Shown here: positions 7,298 through 16,265 of the stretch, piece by piece
Layout: each line of letters starts with the position of its first letter
Numbering within the stretch: position 1 is the stretch's first letter
Assembly: GCA_965229885.1 (NCBI GenBank)
Contig: CBDDJX010000003.1
Span: 434,001 to 498,000, forward strand
Origin: DATLLJ01 sp965229885
GTDB taxonomy: Bacteria; Acidobacteriota; Vicinamibacteria; Vicinamibacterales; CAVVIG01
Reading direction: 5' to 3'
Length of the DNA: 64,000 bases
Translations under genes and position numbers: made by a program
Notes under the pieces: generated by a model
The model's database searches: none
What the model saw: only the letters and a program-made list of their open reading frames with translations
Told to the model about the DNA's origin: nothing

Positions 7298-9414
7298 TGC
7301 CGCGGACACTCATCGTCACCGTATGGATGACGCTTCTACCGTATGTCGCCCTCGGACAGTCAGCGCCTGTCCGCATCGCGGCGCCGACCGTGATCGTCAC
7401 GGCGCAAAAGGAGCCGGCAGACATTCAGAGCCTGCCCGTGAGTGTGACTGCGGCATCAAAGGACATGATCGCCAACGCCGGCATCCGTATCGTCAGCGAC
7501 GCGGCCGTGTACGCGCCGAACACATATTTTTCTGAATTCTCGGCCCGGGCGCTCAGTTTCGCTCGCTTCCGTGGCATCGGTTCCAGCCCCGCTAACCCGG
7601 GGATCACGACTTACATCGATGGCGTACCGCAGCTCAACACCAATTCGTCGAGCATCGAGTTGCTGGATGTGGAGCAGGTCGAATTCGTGCGTGGACCGCA
7701 AGGCGCGCTATTTGGCCGTAACACTCTTGGTGGCCTCGTAGGCGTCACGAGCGCCCGGCCGTCGCTGACGAAGTGGGCGGGCAGCATATCGGTGCCCCTT
7801 GGCAATTTCGGAGCGCGTGAGGTACGAGCCGGCGTGTCGGGGCCGCTGGCGGACAGGGTGGCCATCGGCATCGCCATCGACCGCCACGATCGCGATGGCT
7901 TCACCACGAATGAGCTGACGGGCAACAACCTCGACTATCGGTCCGCCACCTCCGGCAAGGCCCAGGTTCTCTGGACACCCGCCGACAACTGGGAAGCCCG
8001 TGTCATCGTCACCGGGGAGCGAGCGCGGGATGGTGACCTGGCGTTGAACGACCTCGAGGCGCTGCGCCGGGCTCCGCTCCGAGCGGCTCGCGACTTCGAG
8101 GGCCGCAACGATCGGAACATCGTGTCGACGACCGTGCTGGCGCGGCGGGAGGGGCAGCGGTTCGCGTTCTCGACCACCACCGGGTTCGTCCGCTGGACGA
8201 CACGCGGTGTTACCGACCTCGATTACACGCCGTTACCGCTGGTGACGCGCGACAACGCCGAAGAGGATACGCAGTTCACCCAGGAGATTCGGCTGGCGTC
8301 GGCAGCCAACGCGCCCGCCAGGCTGTCCGATGCCGTGGTGCTGAAATGGCAGGTGGGTTTCTTCCTGTTCACGCAAAACTACGATCAGGACGCGGTCAAC
8401 ACCTTCGCGCCGTTCCTGCTCTCGCCGTTTCTGGGTTTCCCGGTGAGCCAGCACTCGCCCCAATCCGCGCTCGACGACGTGGGTGTGGGGGTGTACGGCC
8501 AGGGCACGATGACCTTCGACGAGAACCTGGACGTAACCGTTGGCGCGCGCGTAGATCACGAGCGCAAGGAGGCGATGCTCGATACGTTTTACTCGCCCGA
8601 GATAGCCCCGCCGACCGTGGTCGCTGCCGAACGGAGTTTTTCTAACGTCTCCCCGCAGGTCGCGCTGGCGTACCGCTTTCGGTCAGGCCGGATGGCCTAC
8701 GTCTCCGCCGGACGCGGCTTCAAGGCGGGTGGCTTCAACCCGGCATCTCCATCGGGCAGTGAAGGCTACGGCGAAGAGCTGGCCTGGCACGTCGAGAGCG
8801 GCGTCAAGACGGCGTGGGCGAACGGAAGAGTGGTGGCCAACGCGGCGGTGTTCTCCATCGACTGGGACGATCTCCAGTTGAACCTGCCGAATCCCGCGGT
8901 ACCGGGACAGTTCTACATCGCCAATGTCGGTGCAGCGCGCAGCGCGGGTGTCGAGCTCGAGCTGAGCGCCCGGCCGCAGTCGAGCGTCGACCTGTTCGGC
9001 ACGCTGGGCTACACGCACGGACGTTTCACCGAGGGTAGCTTTTCGAGCGGCCTGGACGTGTCGGGCAACGAGCTACCGAGCACGCCCGGCTACACGGGCA
9101 CCATCGGCGCGCAGTACGCTCGCGCGGTCGGGACGCGCTCCGGGGCGACGCTGCACGGTCGCGCCGAGGCCGTGTTCTACGGCGCGTTCCCATACGACGA
9201 CGCCAACACCGAGGGACAAGAGGCGTACTCACTCGCGAACTTCCGGACTGGTGTACGAGGAACGCGCGTGTTTGCCGAGGCGTGGGTGAGGAACGCGTTC
9301 GACACGCGATACATTCCGATCGCCTTCGCGCACGGCAGCTTCGCGCCGTCCGGCTTCGTGGGAGAGAGCGGACCGCCGCGCACATTCGGGATCACGGGCG
9401 GACTGAACTTTTGA
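7297..9414 (+). CDS. TonB-dependent outer-membrane receptor
   Basis: A 705-residue receptor. It starts at ATG 7297 with a signal peptide (MPRTLIVTVWMTLLPYVALG); the frame is open upstream but that part only shadows the preceding gene. The plug domain is recognisable from TVIVTAQKEPADIQSLPVSV (TonB box region), YIDGVPQLNTNSSSIELLDV and the diagnostic VEFVRGPQGALFGRNTLGG. The rest is beta-barrel strands, ending in the aromatic GITGGLNF. It belongs to the iron-complex/FecA-like class, whose ligands include siderophores, haem and carbohydrates; the sequence does not tell which. It is coupled to the PQQ-propeller gene, an unusual partner, which could point to substrate capture near a periplasmic propeller. 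Confidence 0.9.
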   Translation: MPRTLIVTVWMTLLPYVALGQSAPVRIAAPTVIVTAQKEPADIQSLPVSVTAASKDMIANAGIRIVSDAAVYAPNTYFSEFSARALSFARFRGIGSSPANPGITTYIDGVPQLNTNSSSIELLDVEQVEFVRGPQGALFGRNTLGGLVGVTSARPSLTKWAGSISVPLGNFGAREVRAGVSGPLADRVAIGIAIDRHDRDGFTTNELTGNNLDYRSATSGKAQVLWTPADNWEARVIVTGERARDGDLALNDLEALRRAPLRAARDFEGRNDRNIVSTTVLARREGQRFAFSTTTGFVRWTTRGVTDLDYTPLPLVTRDNAEEDTQFTQEIRLASAANAPARLSDAVVLKWQVGFFLFTQNYDQDAVNTFAPFLLSPFLGFPVSQHSPQSALDDVGVGVYGQGTMTFDENLDVTVGARVDHERKEAMLDTFYSPEIAPPTVVAAERSFSNVSPQVALAYRFRSGRMAYVSAGRGFKAGGFNPASPSGSEGYGEELAWHVESGVKTAWANGRVVANAAVFSIDWDDLQLNLPNPAVPGQFYIANVGAARSAGVELELSARPQSSVDLFGTLGYTHGRFTEGSFSSGLDVSGNELPSTPGYTGTIGAQYARAVGTRSGATLHGRAEAVFYGAFPYDDANTEGQEAYSLANFRTGVRGTRVFAEAWVRNAFDTRYIPIAFAHGSFAPSGFVGESGPPRTFGITGGLNF

Positions 9415-9794
9415 GATGTTCCTCCTCGGTCACACGTCGTAAGCCTCGATAGATTTCGCTCGATCGAAACGCTGACTATCAGCGCGCCTTTATCCGTAAG
9501 TTCGATGACCTTTGCCAATAATGCGCTACAACATTACCGGACGGTCGCGGTCGCCCGGGCGAGCATTGCCGCGCCGCCGCCGCCCATCTCGTCGTAACAC
9601 CTCACGAATCGTTCGGGCTCGGCCCCGATCGGCGATGATTTCGGCCATTGGCGTCCAGCTTCGGCCGAATCCGCGGTTCTGACTGAAGGTCTTGCCGAAC
9701 GCCGTCCGCACGTAGACAGCCTTCGGCACCTTCTGGGTATCAGTCGGGAACTCGGCGCCGCTCCGAATCTGGAGGAAGCTCGAACGCGGCAGAC
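9415..9794. other. Region without an intact gene, holding a decayed C-terminal remnant
   Basis: On the minus strand, downstream of the amidohydrolase, a start-less frame reads VPKAVYVRTAFGKTFSQ then GRSWTPMAEIIADRG, and after an apparent frameshift continues in another frame as ERFVRCYDEMGGGGAAML to a stop at 9534-9536. The joined piece (roughly 9534-9780, about 80 residues) looks like the tail of a lost protein-coding gene that I cannot name. The stretch 9415-9530 shows nothing recognisable. Confidence 0.35.
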
Positions 9795-10688
9795 TCAGGG
9801 AAACAACCGGTCGAAATTCCCGCCGAAAATCTTTTCGCGCACCTCCACCGTGGCGCCGATCTCATCGAGCGCCGAGGACTGCTGTTCGAACACGCTGCTC
9901 ACCCAGCCCCTGGGAAAGAACGACGAGTCGCTGCCGAACAGGAGCCGATCGGCGCCGACGACCGATAGCGCCTGTTGAAACACTCCGCTCAGGGTCAGGC
10001 CGTGGTGGTACTTGACCCAGCCGTTCGAGCTCGACGTGTCGAGCCGCACGTTGGCGCACAGGTCCGCGACCATCAACGTCTCGTGAAACAGACCCGCGCC
10101 AAAGTGGGGAATGATGACGGGCACGGTCGGGTAGGCGAGCGCCAGCGCGTGCAGGTCGAGTGGGTTGCCGTAGCGAATGTCGAAAGGACTGGCCAGCCCT
10201 AACTTTCCTCGGACACCGACCGTCAGCACGCCACAGTGCAGGAAGATGGCGGTCCCCGGCCTCGCCGCCGCCAGGTCGAACAGGCGGTAGACGCGGTCGT
10301 CGTGAATCGGAAAGCGATGCATCGCCGGGAACAGGCAGATGGCGCGCGATCCACCCGAATCGAGCGCGTCAGTGGCGAGGCTGGCCGAGTCCGGATGGGT
10401 TGGATCGGCCATAAAGAACCCGACAAACCGCCTGGGATGCCTCCGCACGGCCACCGCCACCGATCCGGCGTCGCCGGGAATGCTCGCGATGATCGCGGCC
10501 CGCGACACGCGTGCTCGATCCAGCTCGCGCACCCACCGGTCGGCGAGCGTTTCGGCCGTGCCGGGCGCTTCCCACCCGAGCTGCGCCAGCGCCGTTTCAT
10601 GCGGCGCACGTTCGTCGGCATTCTTCAGCTGTCGCCCGAGCGCGGCAAAGAACGGCGTTGAGAAGAAATGACAATGGGCGTCGTTCAT
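9795..10688 (-). CDS. Amidohydrolase of the metal-dependent TIM-barrel (ACMSD-like) family
   Basis: A 297-residue protein read from ATG 10688 (MNDAHCHFF). The first strand carries the DxHxH-like metal motif as DAHCH, and the last barrel strand ends in LLFGSDSSFF, whose aspartate is the usual metal or base residue of amidohydrolase-2 proteins. Intermediate histidines occur in AIFLHCGVL and PVIIPHFGAG. An upstream in-frame ATG would add 18 unconvincing residues. These enzymes hydrolyse or decarboxylate small carboxylic substrates in the cytoplasm; substrate unknown. It lies 50 bp downstream of the dehydrogenase at 10739, so co-transcription is plausible. Confidence 0.8.
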   Translation of the reverse strand: MNDAHCHFFSTPFFAALGRQLKNADERAPHETALAQLGWEAPGTAETLADRWVRELDRARVSRAAIIASIPGDAGSVAVAVRRHPRRFVGFFMADPTHPDSASLATDALDSGGSRAICLFPAMHRFPIHDDRVYRLFDLAAARPGTAIFLHCGVLTVGVRGKLGLASPFDIRYGNPLDLHALALAYPTVPVIIPHFGAGLFHETLMVADLCANVRLDTSSSNGWVKYHHGLTLSGVFQQALSVVGADRLLFGSDSSFFPRGWVSSVFEQQSSALDEIGATVEVREKIFGGNFDRLFP

Positions 10689-10738
10689 TCGTGATCTTCG
10701 CGGCGTGCAGTCGTCGGAATCAGGGGGGCTCGAGCGAA

Positions 10739-11797
10739 TCAACCGAGCTCCGACCGCATGGCGTCCGCGAGCTGTCGCGTTGTCGCCGTACCGCCGAGGT
10801 CCGGTGTGCGAACTTTGCCCGTCGCGACGACGCGCTCGATCGCGCCGACGACCCGGTCATGCAGATCGCGGTGGCCCAGATGATCGAGCATCAGCGCGCC
10901 GGCCCAGATGGCGCCGATTGGGTTGGCGATCCCTTTGCCGGCGATGTCGGGGGCCGAGCCGTGGATCGGCTCGAACATCGACGGGTAGCGCCGTTCGGGA
11001 TTGATGTTGGCGCCAGGCGCAATCCCCAGGCTGCCCGAGATCGCGGAACCGATGTCCGTCAGGATGTCGCCGAACATATTCGAGGCGACGATGACGTCGA
11101 TCGTGTGGGGGTGGGTCACCATGCGTGCGGCGAGCGCGTCGACGTGATACTTCTGATATTCGACGGACGGGTGGTCTTTTCGGACGATGTCGGCCACTTC
11201 GTCCCACAACACCATCGAGAAGGTGAGAGCGTTGGACTTGGTGGCGCTCGCGAGCATCTTTCGTGGGCGCCTGGCGGCGGCCTCGAATCCATAGCGGAGA
11301 ATTCTTTCGATCCCGTCGCGCGTGAAGACACTTGTCTGCTGGGCGACCTCGTGCGATGTGCCGACGCGTATGCGGCCGCCGACGCCGGAATATTCGCCCT
11401 CGGAGTTTTCGCGGACGCACACCATGTCGATGTCGGCCGGGCCCCGGTTGGCGAGCGGGGAGGAAAGGCCGGCCAGCAGGCGCATCGGCCGCAGATTGAC
11501 GTACTGGTCGAAGCGCTGACGGATGCGGAGCAGCAGCTCGGCGGTGACTCGATCCGGAACCGACGGCGCGCCAATCGCGCCAAGGTAGATGGCGTCAAAG
11601 GCGGCCAGGCGAGTCAAGCCGTCGTCATCCATCATTCGCTGGTGCTTCAGGTAGTATTCACAGCCCCAAGGCAGCTCGGTGAAGTCGAGCGTGATGCCCG
11701 TGCCGCGGACCGCGGCCTCGAGCACGGCGACACCCGCCGGGATGACTTCCTTGCCGATGCCGTCGCCGGCAATGATCGCGATGCGATGTGTGGTCAT
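10739..11797 (-). CDS. Isocitrate/isopropylmalate-family decarboxylating dehydrogenase (tartrate / D-malate dehydrogenase type)
   Basis: A 352-residue NAD-dependent beta-decarboxylating dehydrogenase. Seen: IAIIAGDGIGKEVIPAG at the N-terminus, VCVRENSEGEYSGVGG with the substrate-binding Arg/Tyr region, HPHTIDVIVASNMFGDILTD with the metal-binding aspartates, and FEPIHGSAPDIAGKGIANP, the conserved cofactor region. The short ELPWGCEYYLKH segment fits the tartrate/D-malate dehydrogenase (TtuC/DmlA) subgroup better than LeuB. Expected reaction: oxidative decarboxylation of D-malate, tartrate or a related 2-hydroxyacid. It is followed by the amidohydrolase gene and preceded by a hairpin repeat that separates it from panC. 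Confidence 0.85.
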   Translation of the reverse strand: MTTHRIAIIAGDGIGKEVIPAGVAVLEAAVRGTGITLDFTELPWGCEYYLKHQRMMDDDGLTRLAAFDAIYLGAIGAPSVPDRVTAELLLRIRQRFDQYVNLRPMRLLAGLSSPLANRGPADIDMVCVRENSEGEYSGVGGRIRVGTSHEVAQQTSVFTRDGIERILRYGFEAAARRPRKMLASATKSNALTFSMVLWDEVADIVRKDHPSVEYQKYHVDALAARMVTHPHTIDVIVASNMFGDILTDIGSAISGSLGIAPGANINPERRYPSMFEPIHGSAPDIAGKGIANPIGAIWAGALMLDHLGHRDLHDRVVGAIERVVATGKVRTPDLGGTATTRQLADAMRSELG

Positions 11798-11811
11798 GGC
11801 AGCAAGAGACT

Positions 11812-11883
11812 AATGCACGAATGCACGAATGCACGAATGCGCGGCGTGTGCGCGGCGTTCTGACGTTGGTGCATTCGTGCATT
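11812..11883. repeat. Three 8-bp direct repeats with an inverted 15-bp copy between panC and the dehydrogenase
   Basis: AATGCACG occurs three times in tandem (11812-11835) and is followed by GTGCATTCGTGCATT at 11869-11883, the exact reverse complement of two units. The arms can fold into a 15-bp stem. The right arm ends at the panC stop codon (11884). It could act as a panC terminator or be a small dispersed repeat. Confidence 0.7.
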
Positions 11884-12744
11884 TCATGTTGTCGGCGTGC
11901 TGAGCACATTGTCGATCAGTCGGGTCGATCCGACCCACAGGGCGCCGGCAACGCGCACCGGCCCCGTAATCAGTGCGACCGGCTGCATCTCATGGGGATC
12001 AACAATCTCCAGGTATTCAAGCCGGAGAGACGGATCAGCGGGTGAAATCTCCGCCGCGGCCATGTGTTTCACGCGTTCGGGCTCCGTGTCGCCAGCGGCG
12101 ATGCGGCCGTCTGCGGCCTGGAGCGCTCGAAATAACGCGATCGCCGACTGCCGTTCGGCCGGTCCGAGCTGGGCGTTGCGCGAGCTGAGCGCCAGGCCAT
12201 CGGGCTCGCGCACGGTCGGCACGCCGACGACCTGAACCGGCACGTTCAAGTCCGTGACGAGCCGGCGGATGATCGCCAGTTGCTGGGCATCTTTCTCGCC
12301 GAAGTAGGCGCGGTCGGGCTGAACGATCCCGAAGAGCTTCATCACCACCGTTGCCACGCTGCGGAAGTGGCCCGGTCGGTACTTACCGCACAGATGATTG
12401 GCGAGACGGCCCACGTCGATGGTGCATTCCGGCGGGACGGGATACATCTCCTCGACGGAGGGGGCGAATACGACGTCAACGCCACGCTCGTCGCAGAGCC
12501 GCCGGTCTGCGTCGAGCATTCTCGGATAGCGCCGCAGATCTTCCGGGCGATCGAACTGCAGCGGGTTGACGAAGATGCTGACGGCGACGGCCTGGCATTC
12601 ATGGCGCGCCTGTTCGATCAACCGCACGTGCCCCGCGTGCAGCGCGCCCATCGTGGGCACCAGAGCGATGGCGACCTGGGATCGGCGGGCTTCGGCGAGA
12701 CGGTGACGAAGGGATCCGATCGACTCGATGAGCTCCGCGCCCAT
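11884..12744 (-). CDS. panC: Pantoate--beta-alanine ligase
   Basis: Pantothenate synthetase, 286 residues, the usual length. It condenses pantoate and beta-alanine using ATP in coenzyme A biosynthesis. The HIGH-type nucleotide motif is in PTMGALHAGH (residues 30-39); FVNPLQF, GKYRPGHFRSVATVV, FGEKDAQQL and LALSSRNAQL are all standard PanC blocks. ATG 12744 was chosen because it starts MGAELIESIGSLR, one base after the panB stop; a longer upstream frame only shadows panB. It is the third gene of a minus-strand operon DUF2520-panB-panC, with no panD or panE in the window. Confidence 0.97.
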   Translation of the reverse strand: MGAELIESIGSLRHRLAEARRSQVAIALVPTMGALHAGHVRLIEQARHECQAVAVSIFVNPLQFDRPEDLRRYPRMLDADRRLCDERGVDVVFAPSVEEMYPVPPECTIDVGRLANHLCGKYRPGHFRSVATVVMKLFGIVQPDRAYFGEKDAQQLAIIRRLVTDLNVPVQVVGVPTVREPDGLALSSRNAQLGPAERQSAIALFRALQAADGRIAAGDTEPERVKHMAAAEISPADPSLRLEYLEIVDPHEMQPVALITGPVRVAGALWVGSTRLIDNVLSTPTT

Positions 12745-12745
12745 G

Positions 12746-13564
12746 TTACGTCGTGCGTCCGGAGACCGCCTTGGCGGGCGCCGCCGGGTAGCGGCCGGCG
12801 TGCACATCCTCGATGTACGCCTCGGTCGCTGCGACGATCTCGTTTCCAAGCTGCGCGTACTGCTTGACGAAGGACGGCGCCCGCTCGAACAGGCCAAGCA
12901 TGTCGTAGCTCACGAGAATCTGGCCGTCGCAGTCCGGTCCTGCTCCGATGCCGATGGTGGGAATGCCGACGCGCGAGGTGACGGTTCGCGCGAGTTCGGC
13001 AGGAATCGATTCCAGCACGATCGCAAAGGCGCCCGCTTCCTCGAGGGCCTCGGCCTCCGCGATGATTGCGTCGCCATCCTGGGGCTGCGTGCCGCGTTTC
13101 GCGTAGCCGCCCATCTGGTGCACCGACTGCGGCAGCACGCCGAGGTGTCCCATCACTGGAATGCCGACGTCGACCAGGCGCCGCACGACGTCGAGCATGG
13201 GACGGCCGCCTTCGAGCTTGACCGCCGCCGCGCCGCCTTCCTGCAGCAGCCGGCCGGCGTTGCGGACCGCTTCGCTGACCGTGACCTGGAAACTCAGAAA
13301 CGGCATGTCCGTCACGACGAGCGCGTGCTCCGTTCCGCGGCTGACGGCGCTCGTGTGATGGATCATCGCCTCGAGCGTGACCGGCAGCGTCGTCTCGTGA
13401 CCGAGGACGACCATGCCGAGCGAATCGCCGACGAGCAGCGCGTCGACTCCGGCCCGGTCGAAGAGCCGCGCCATCGTCGCATCGTACGCGGTGAGCATCG
13501 TAATCTTCTGGGCGCGCCGTTTCATCTTCTTGAAATCCGGCACTCGGATGCCATTGCCATCCAT
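12746..13564 (-). CDS. panB: 3-methyl-2-oxobutanoate hydroxymethyltransferase
   Basis: Ketopantoate hydroxymethyltransferase, 272 residues. It transfers a hydroxymethyl group from 5,10-methylene-THF to 2-oxoisovalerate, the first committed step to pantothenate. Conserved blocks: ITMLTAYDATMARLFD, LLVGDSLGMVVLGH (metal-binding aspartate), GGAAAVKLEGG, GIPVMGHLGVLPQS and IPTIGIGAGPDCDGQ. ATG 13564 is preferred over ATG 13573 because AAAGGA lies about eight bases before the former and touches the latter. The TAA stop is one base from the panC start. Confidence 0.96.
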   Translation of the reverse strand: MDGNGIRVPDFKKMKRRAQKITMLTAYDATMARLFDRAGVDALLVGDSLGMVVLGHETTLPVTLEAMIHHTSAVSRGTEHALVVTDMPFLSFQVTVSEAVRNAGRLLQEGGAAAVKLEGGRPMLDVVRRLVDVGIPVMGHLGVLPQSVHQMGGYAKRGTQPQDGDAIIAEAEALEEAGAFAIVLESIPAELARTVTSRVGIPTIGIGAGPDCDGQILVSYDMLGLFERAPSFVKQYAQLGNEIVAATEAYIEDVHAGRYPAAPAKAVSGRTT

Positions 13565-13580
13565 CGCTCTCATCCTTTCT

Positions 13581-14558
13581 CTACCTCTTGTCGAGCACCA
13601 ATTCGACTGCGCGCAGTCTGGCTTCCGGTAGCCCGCGCCGTCTCGCGAGTTGCAACAGCTGTCTGGCCGTCGCTTCGTACAACATCGCTACCGTGGGATC
13701 GACGTCTCGCAGCGCTTCCCTGTGCGCCGCAACTGTTACGGCGTCGCCTCTGACGATTGGCCCGGTCAGCGCCGCTTCTGGCCCGCGGCCGAGCGCGTTG
13801 TCGAGGCTCGTTCGCGCCAGCGGCCCCACCGCCCGCAACGCAGCGACGCGCTCGACGCCGGCGCGCGCGAGAAGAACCACCGCGGCGTCGAGCGCCGCGA
13901 CCAGGGCGTTGCTCGCCATCACCGCGCCCGCGTGGTAATAGCTCAAGCGGTCGGCCTCGATCTGCAGCGATTCACCACGCCCGCCCGTGACCATCTCGAC
14001 AATCTCGCCGGCCCACGCGATCGCCTCTCGATCCCCTGAAAGGCCAAAGGTCACATCAGCGAAGCTGTTCACCCCTTGCTCCGCTGACATGACGGTCTGC
14101 AGCGGGTGCAGCATGCCACAGGCGACTCCGGCGGCGCGGAGTGCCCCGAGCGCGCCCGGTCCACGTGCACCGCACGTATGGAGAGCCACGCCAGACCGCA
14201 TACCAGCGGCTGCCAATGCGTCCGCCACCGGTTCAATTCCCTGATCGCTCACCGCGATGAGCACACGCGTCGCGAGTCGGGGCAGTTCCGAGTACCCGAC
14301 GACCTGGATGGACGGGGCGGCACGACTGATGAAGCGTGCGGCGTCTTCGGCGCGGGCGGGGCTCCTGCTGGCCAGCGCCACAATCGGCTCGCCGCCCTCG
14401 GCCATCAGGCGGCCGAGCGCCTGAGCCACGGCGCCCGCTCCAGCAATCGCGACGGCCGGACGAGTGCGAGCCACTCGGGCCACAGTAGCACCGGACAGTC
14501 GTGAGTGTGAAGGCACTCGACCACCGACGCGGTGGCGCCACATAATCAGTGACGTCAT
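13581..14558 (-). CDS. Rossmann-fold DUF2520 protein, candidate ketopantoate reductase
   Basis: A 325-residue protein with an N-terminal Rossmann domain (PAVAIAGAGAVAQALGRLM, a GxGxxx nucleotide site) and a C-terminal helical DUF2520 domain containing MLHPLQTV, SYYHAGAVMASNALVA and LTGPIVRGDAVTV, which are the family's signatures. The ATG at 14558 is supported by AAGGA eight bases upstream. It is the first gene of the panB-panC operon. The fold resembles ketopantoate reductase, and in Mycobacterium tuberculosis a DUF2520 gene (Rv3603c) lies next to panC as I recall, so it may supply the PanE step missing from this cluster. That is inference; the conserved binding residues were not checked by alignment. 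Confidence 0.8.
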   Translation of the reverse strand: MTSLIMWRHRVGGRVPSHSRLSGATVARVARTRPAVAIAGAGAVAQALGRLMAEGGEPIVALASRSPARAEDAARFISRAAPSIQVVGYSELPRLATRVLIAVSDQGIEPVADALAAAGMRSGVALHTCGARGPGALGALRAAGVACGMLHPLQTVMSAEQGVNSFADVTFGLSGDREAIAWAGEIVEMVTGGRGESLQIEADRLSYYHAGAVMASNALVAALDAAVVLLARAGVERVAALRAVGPLARTSLDNALGRGPEAALTGPIVRGDAVTVAAHREALRDVDPTVAMLYEATARQLLQLARRRGLPEARLRAVELVLDKR

Positions 14559-16260
14559 GAGATACATCCTTCTTCCAGCGCTCGTCGTGCTCGCCACCGG
14601 CTGCTCAAACTCGCCGGTGCCGCCTCCGTCCACGATCGACGCGGGCCCCTCGGTGCCCGGAGGGCACGTCGCCATCGGCCAGCTGCCGGACGTCGACACG
14701 TCCGCCGTGCTCGCGCACACGAAGGTGCTCTCGTCGGACGAGTTCGAAGGCCGCTTCCCCGGAACCAGGGGAGAAGAACGGACCGTGGCGTTTCTCGTCG
14801 ATGCGTTCAAGAAGGTCGGTCTGAAGCCGGGCAACACCGACGGTACGTACGTCCAAAAGGTGCCGTTGGTTGGGATCACCGCGAGTCCGGCGCCGCTCGT
14901 CGTGAAGAAGAGCGGCCAGGAGCAGACGCTCAAGTGGCGGGAGGAAGTCGTCGCGTGGACGAAGCATGTCGCGCCTACGGCGAGCATCGACGATTCCGAG
15001 CTGGTCTTTGTCGGCTATGGAGTGGTCGCACCCGAGTACAACTGAGACGACTACAAGGGCCTGGACGTGAAGGGCAAGACGCTCGTGATGCTTGTGAACG
15101 ATCCGCCGGTGATTGATTCGTCCAATCCATCCGAGCTGGACGCGAAAGTCTTCGGCGGCAGGACCATGACCTACTATGGCCGGTGGACGTACAAGTTCGA
15201 GATCGCGGCGGAAAAAGGCGTGGCTGGCGCGTTGCTTGTTCACGAGACCGGTCCGGCCGGATACCCGTTTCAGGTCGTGCAGGACGGCTTCACGGGCGAG
15301 CGATTCGACCTCGTGACGCCCGACAAGAACCTGGGCCGTTCCGCCGTTGAGGCCTGGGTGTCGCTCGACGCCGGAAAGAAACTGCTGCAGATGGGCGGCC
15401 AGGACTTCGACAAACTGAAGGCACTGGCAGCGACTCGGGATTTCAAGCCCGTGCCGCTCGGCGTGACGGCGTCGATGACGCTGCAGAACAAGCTCAACAC
15501 GATCGACTCGCAGAACGTCGTCGCGAAAATCGAGGGTTCCGACGCCGCCAGGAAAGACGAGTACGTCGTGTACACGGCGCACTGGGATCACTTCGGCAAG
15601 CGGGACGAAGGAATCTTTCACGGCGCCGAGGACAATGCGATGGGCACGGCGGCACTGATCGAGGTCGCGCGGGCGTTCACGAAGCTGCCGTCGCCGCCGC
15701 GCCGCTCGATTCTGTTCCTCGCGGTCACCGCCGAAGAGCAGGGGCTGCTCGGTTCCGAGTACTACGCGGGGACGCCGATTTACCCGCTGGCCAAGACGGT
15801 GGCGAACATCAACATGGACAGCTGGAACCTCTGGGGACGGACGAAAGATTTGACGATCGTCGGTCTCGGCGCTTCGGACCTTGACGACTACGTTCGCGAT
15901 GCTGCGGCCGAACAGGGGCGCGTCGTCCAGGGAGATGCGGAACCGGAGAAGGGGTTCTACTACCGCTCGGACCATTTCGCCTTCGCGAAGCAGGGCGTGC
16001 CCGCGCTGAACCCTGAGGGCGGTACCGATTACCTCGGCAGGTCGGCGGATTTCGGACAAAGGGTGCGCGACGAGTGGACCACGAACCGGTATCACAAGCC
16101 GGGCGACGTCGTGCTGCCCACCTGGGATTTCACCGGTACTCAGGAGGATCTCGAGGTGTATTTCGCCGTCGGCTACCGCGTCGCGCAGGCCGACAAGTTT
16201 CCAGAATGGAAGCCCGGGAACGAGTTCAAGGCCAAGCGCGACGCGATGCTCAGGAAATAA
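14557..16260 (+). pseudogene. M28-family metallopeptidase lipoprotein, broken by one in-frame TGA
   Basis: One frame runs from ATG 14557 to TAA 16260 with a single TGA at 15043-15045, in VVAPEYN-stop-DDYKG where homologues carry Trp (TGG). The full product would be 567 residues. It begins with a lipoprotein signal (MRYILLPALVVLATGC), followed by a PA-like insert (AAEKGVAGALLVHETGPAGY) and an M28 zinc aminopeptidase domain: YTAHWDHFG (zinc His), AEDNAMGTA (bridging Asp), VTAEEQGLLGS (catalytic Glu pair), NINMDSWN and YRSDHFAF (last zinc His). All metal ligands lie after the stop, so a truncated product would be inactive; a restart at GTG 15067 would lack the signal. It may be a true pseudogene or a consensus error. 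Confidence 0.85.
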
Positions 16261-16265
16261 CGCAA

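Noticed and set aside
10511..11863. A 450-residue open frame on the + strand opposite the dehydrogenase and amidohydrolase
   Set aside because: It is the antisense shadow of two well-recognised minus-strand genes and shows no domain.
11812..11883. CRISPR-like array of short repeats
   Set aside because: Units are only 8 bp, directly adjacent without spacers, and pair with an inverted copy; this is a hairpin repeat.
15043..15045. Selenocysteine or TGA-as-Trp recoding in the M28 peptidase
   Set aside because: No selenocysteine site is known there, many neighbouring genes end in TGA, and normal TGG codons are used throughout the same gene.
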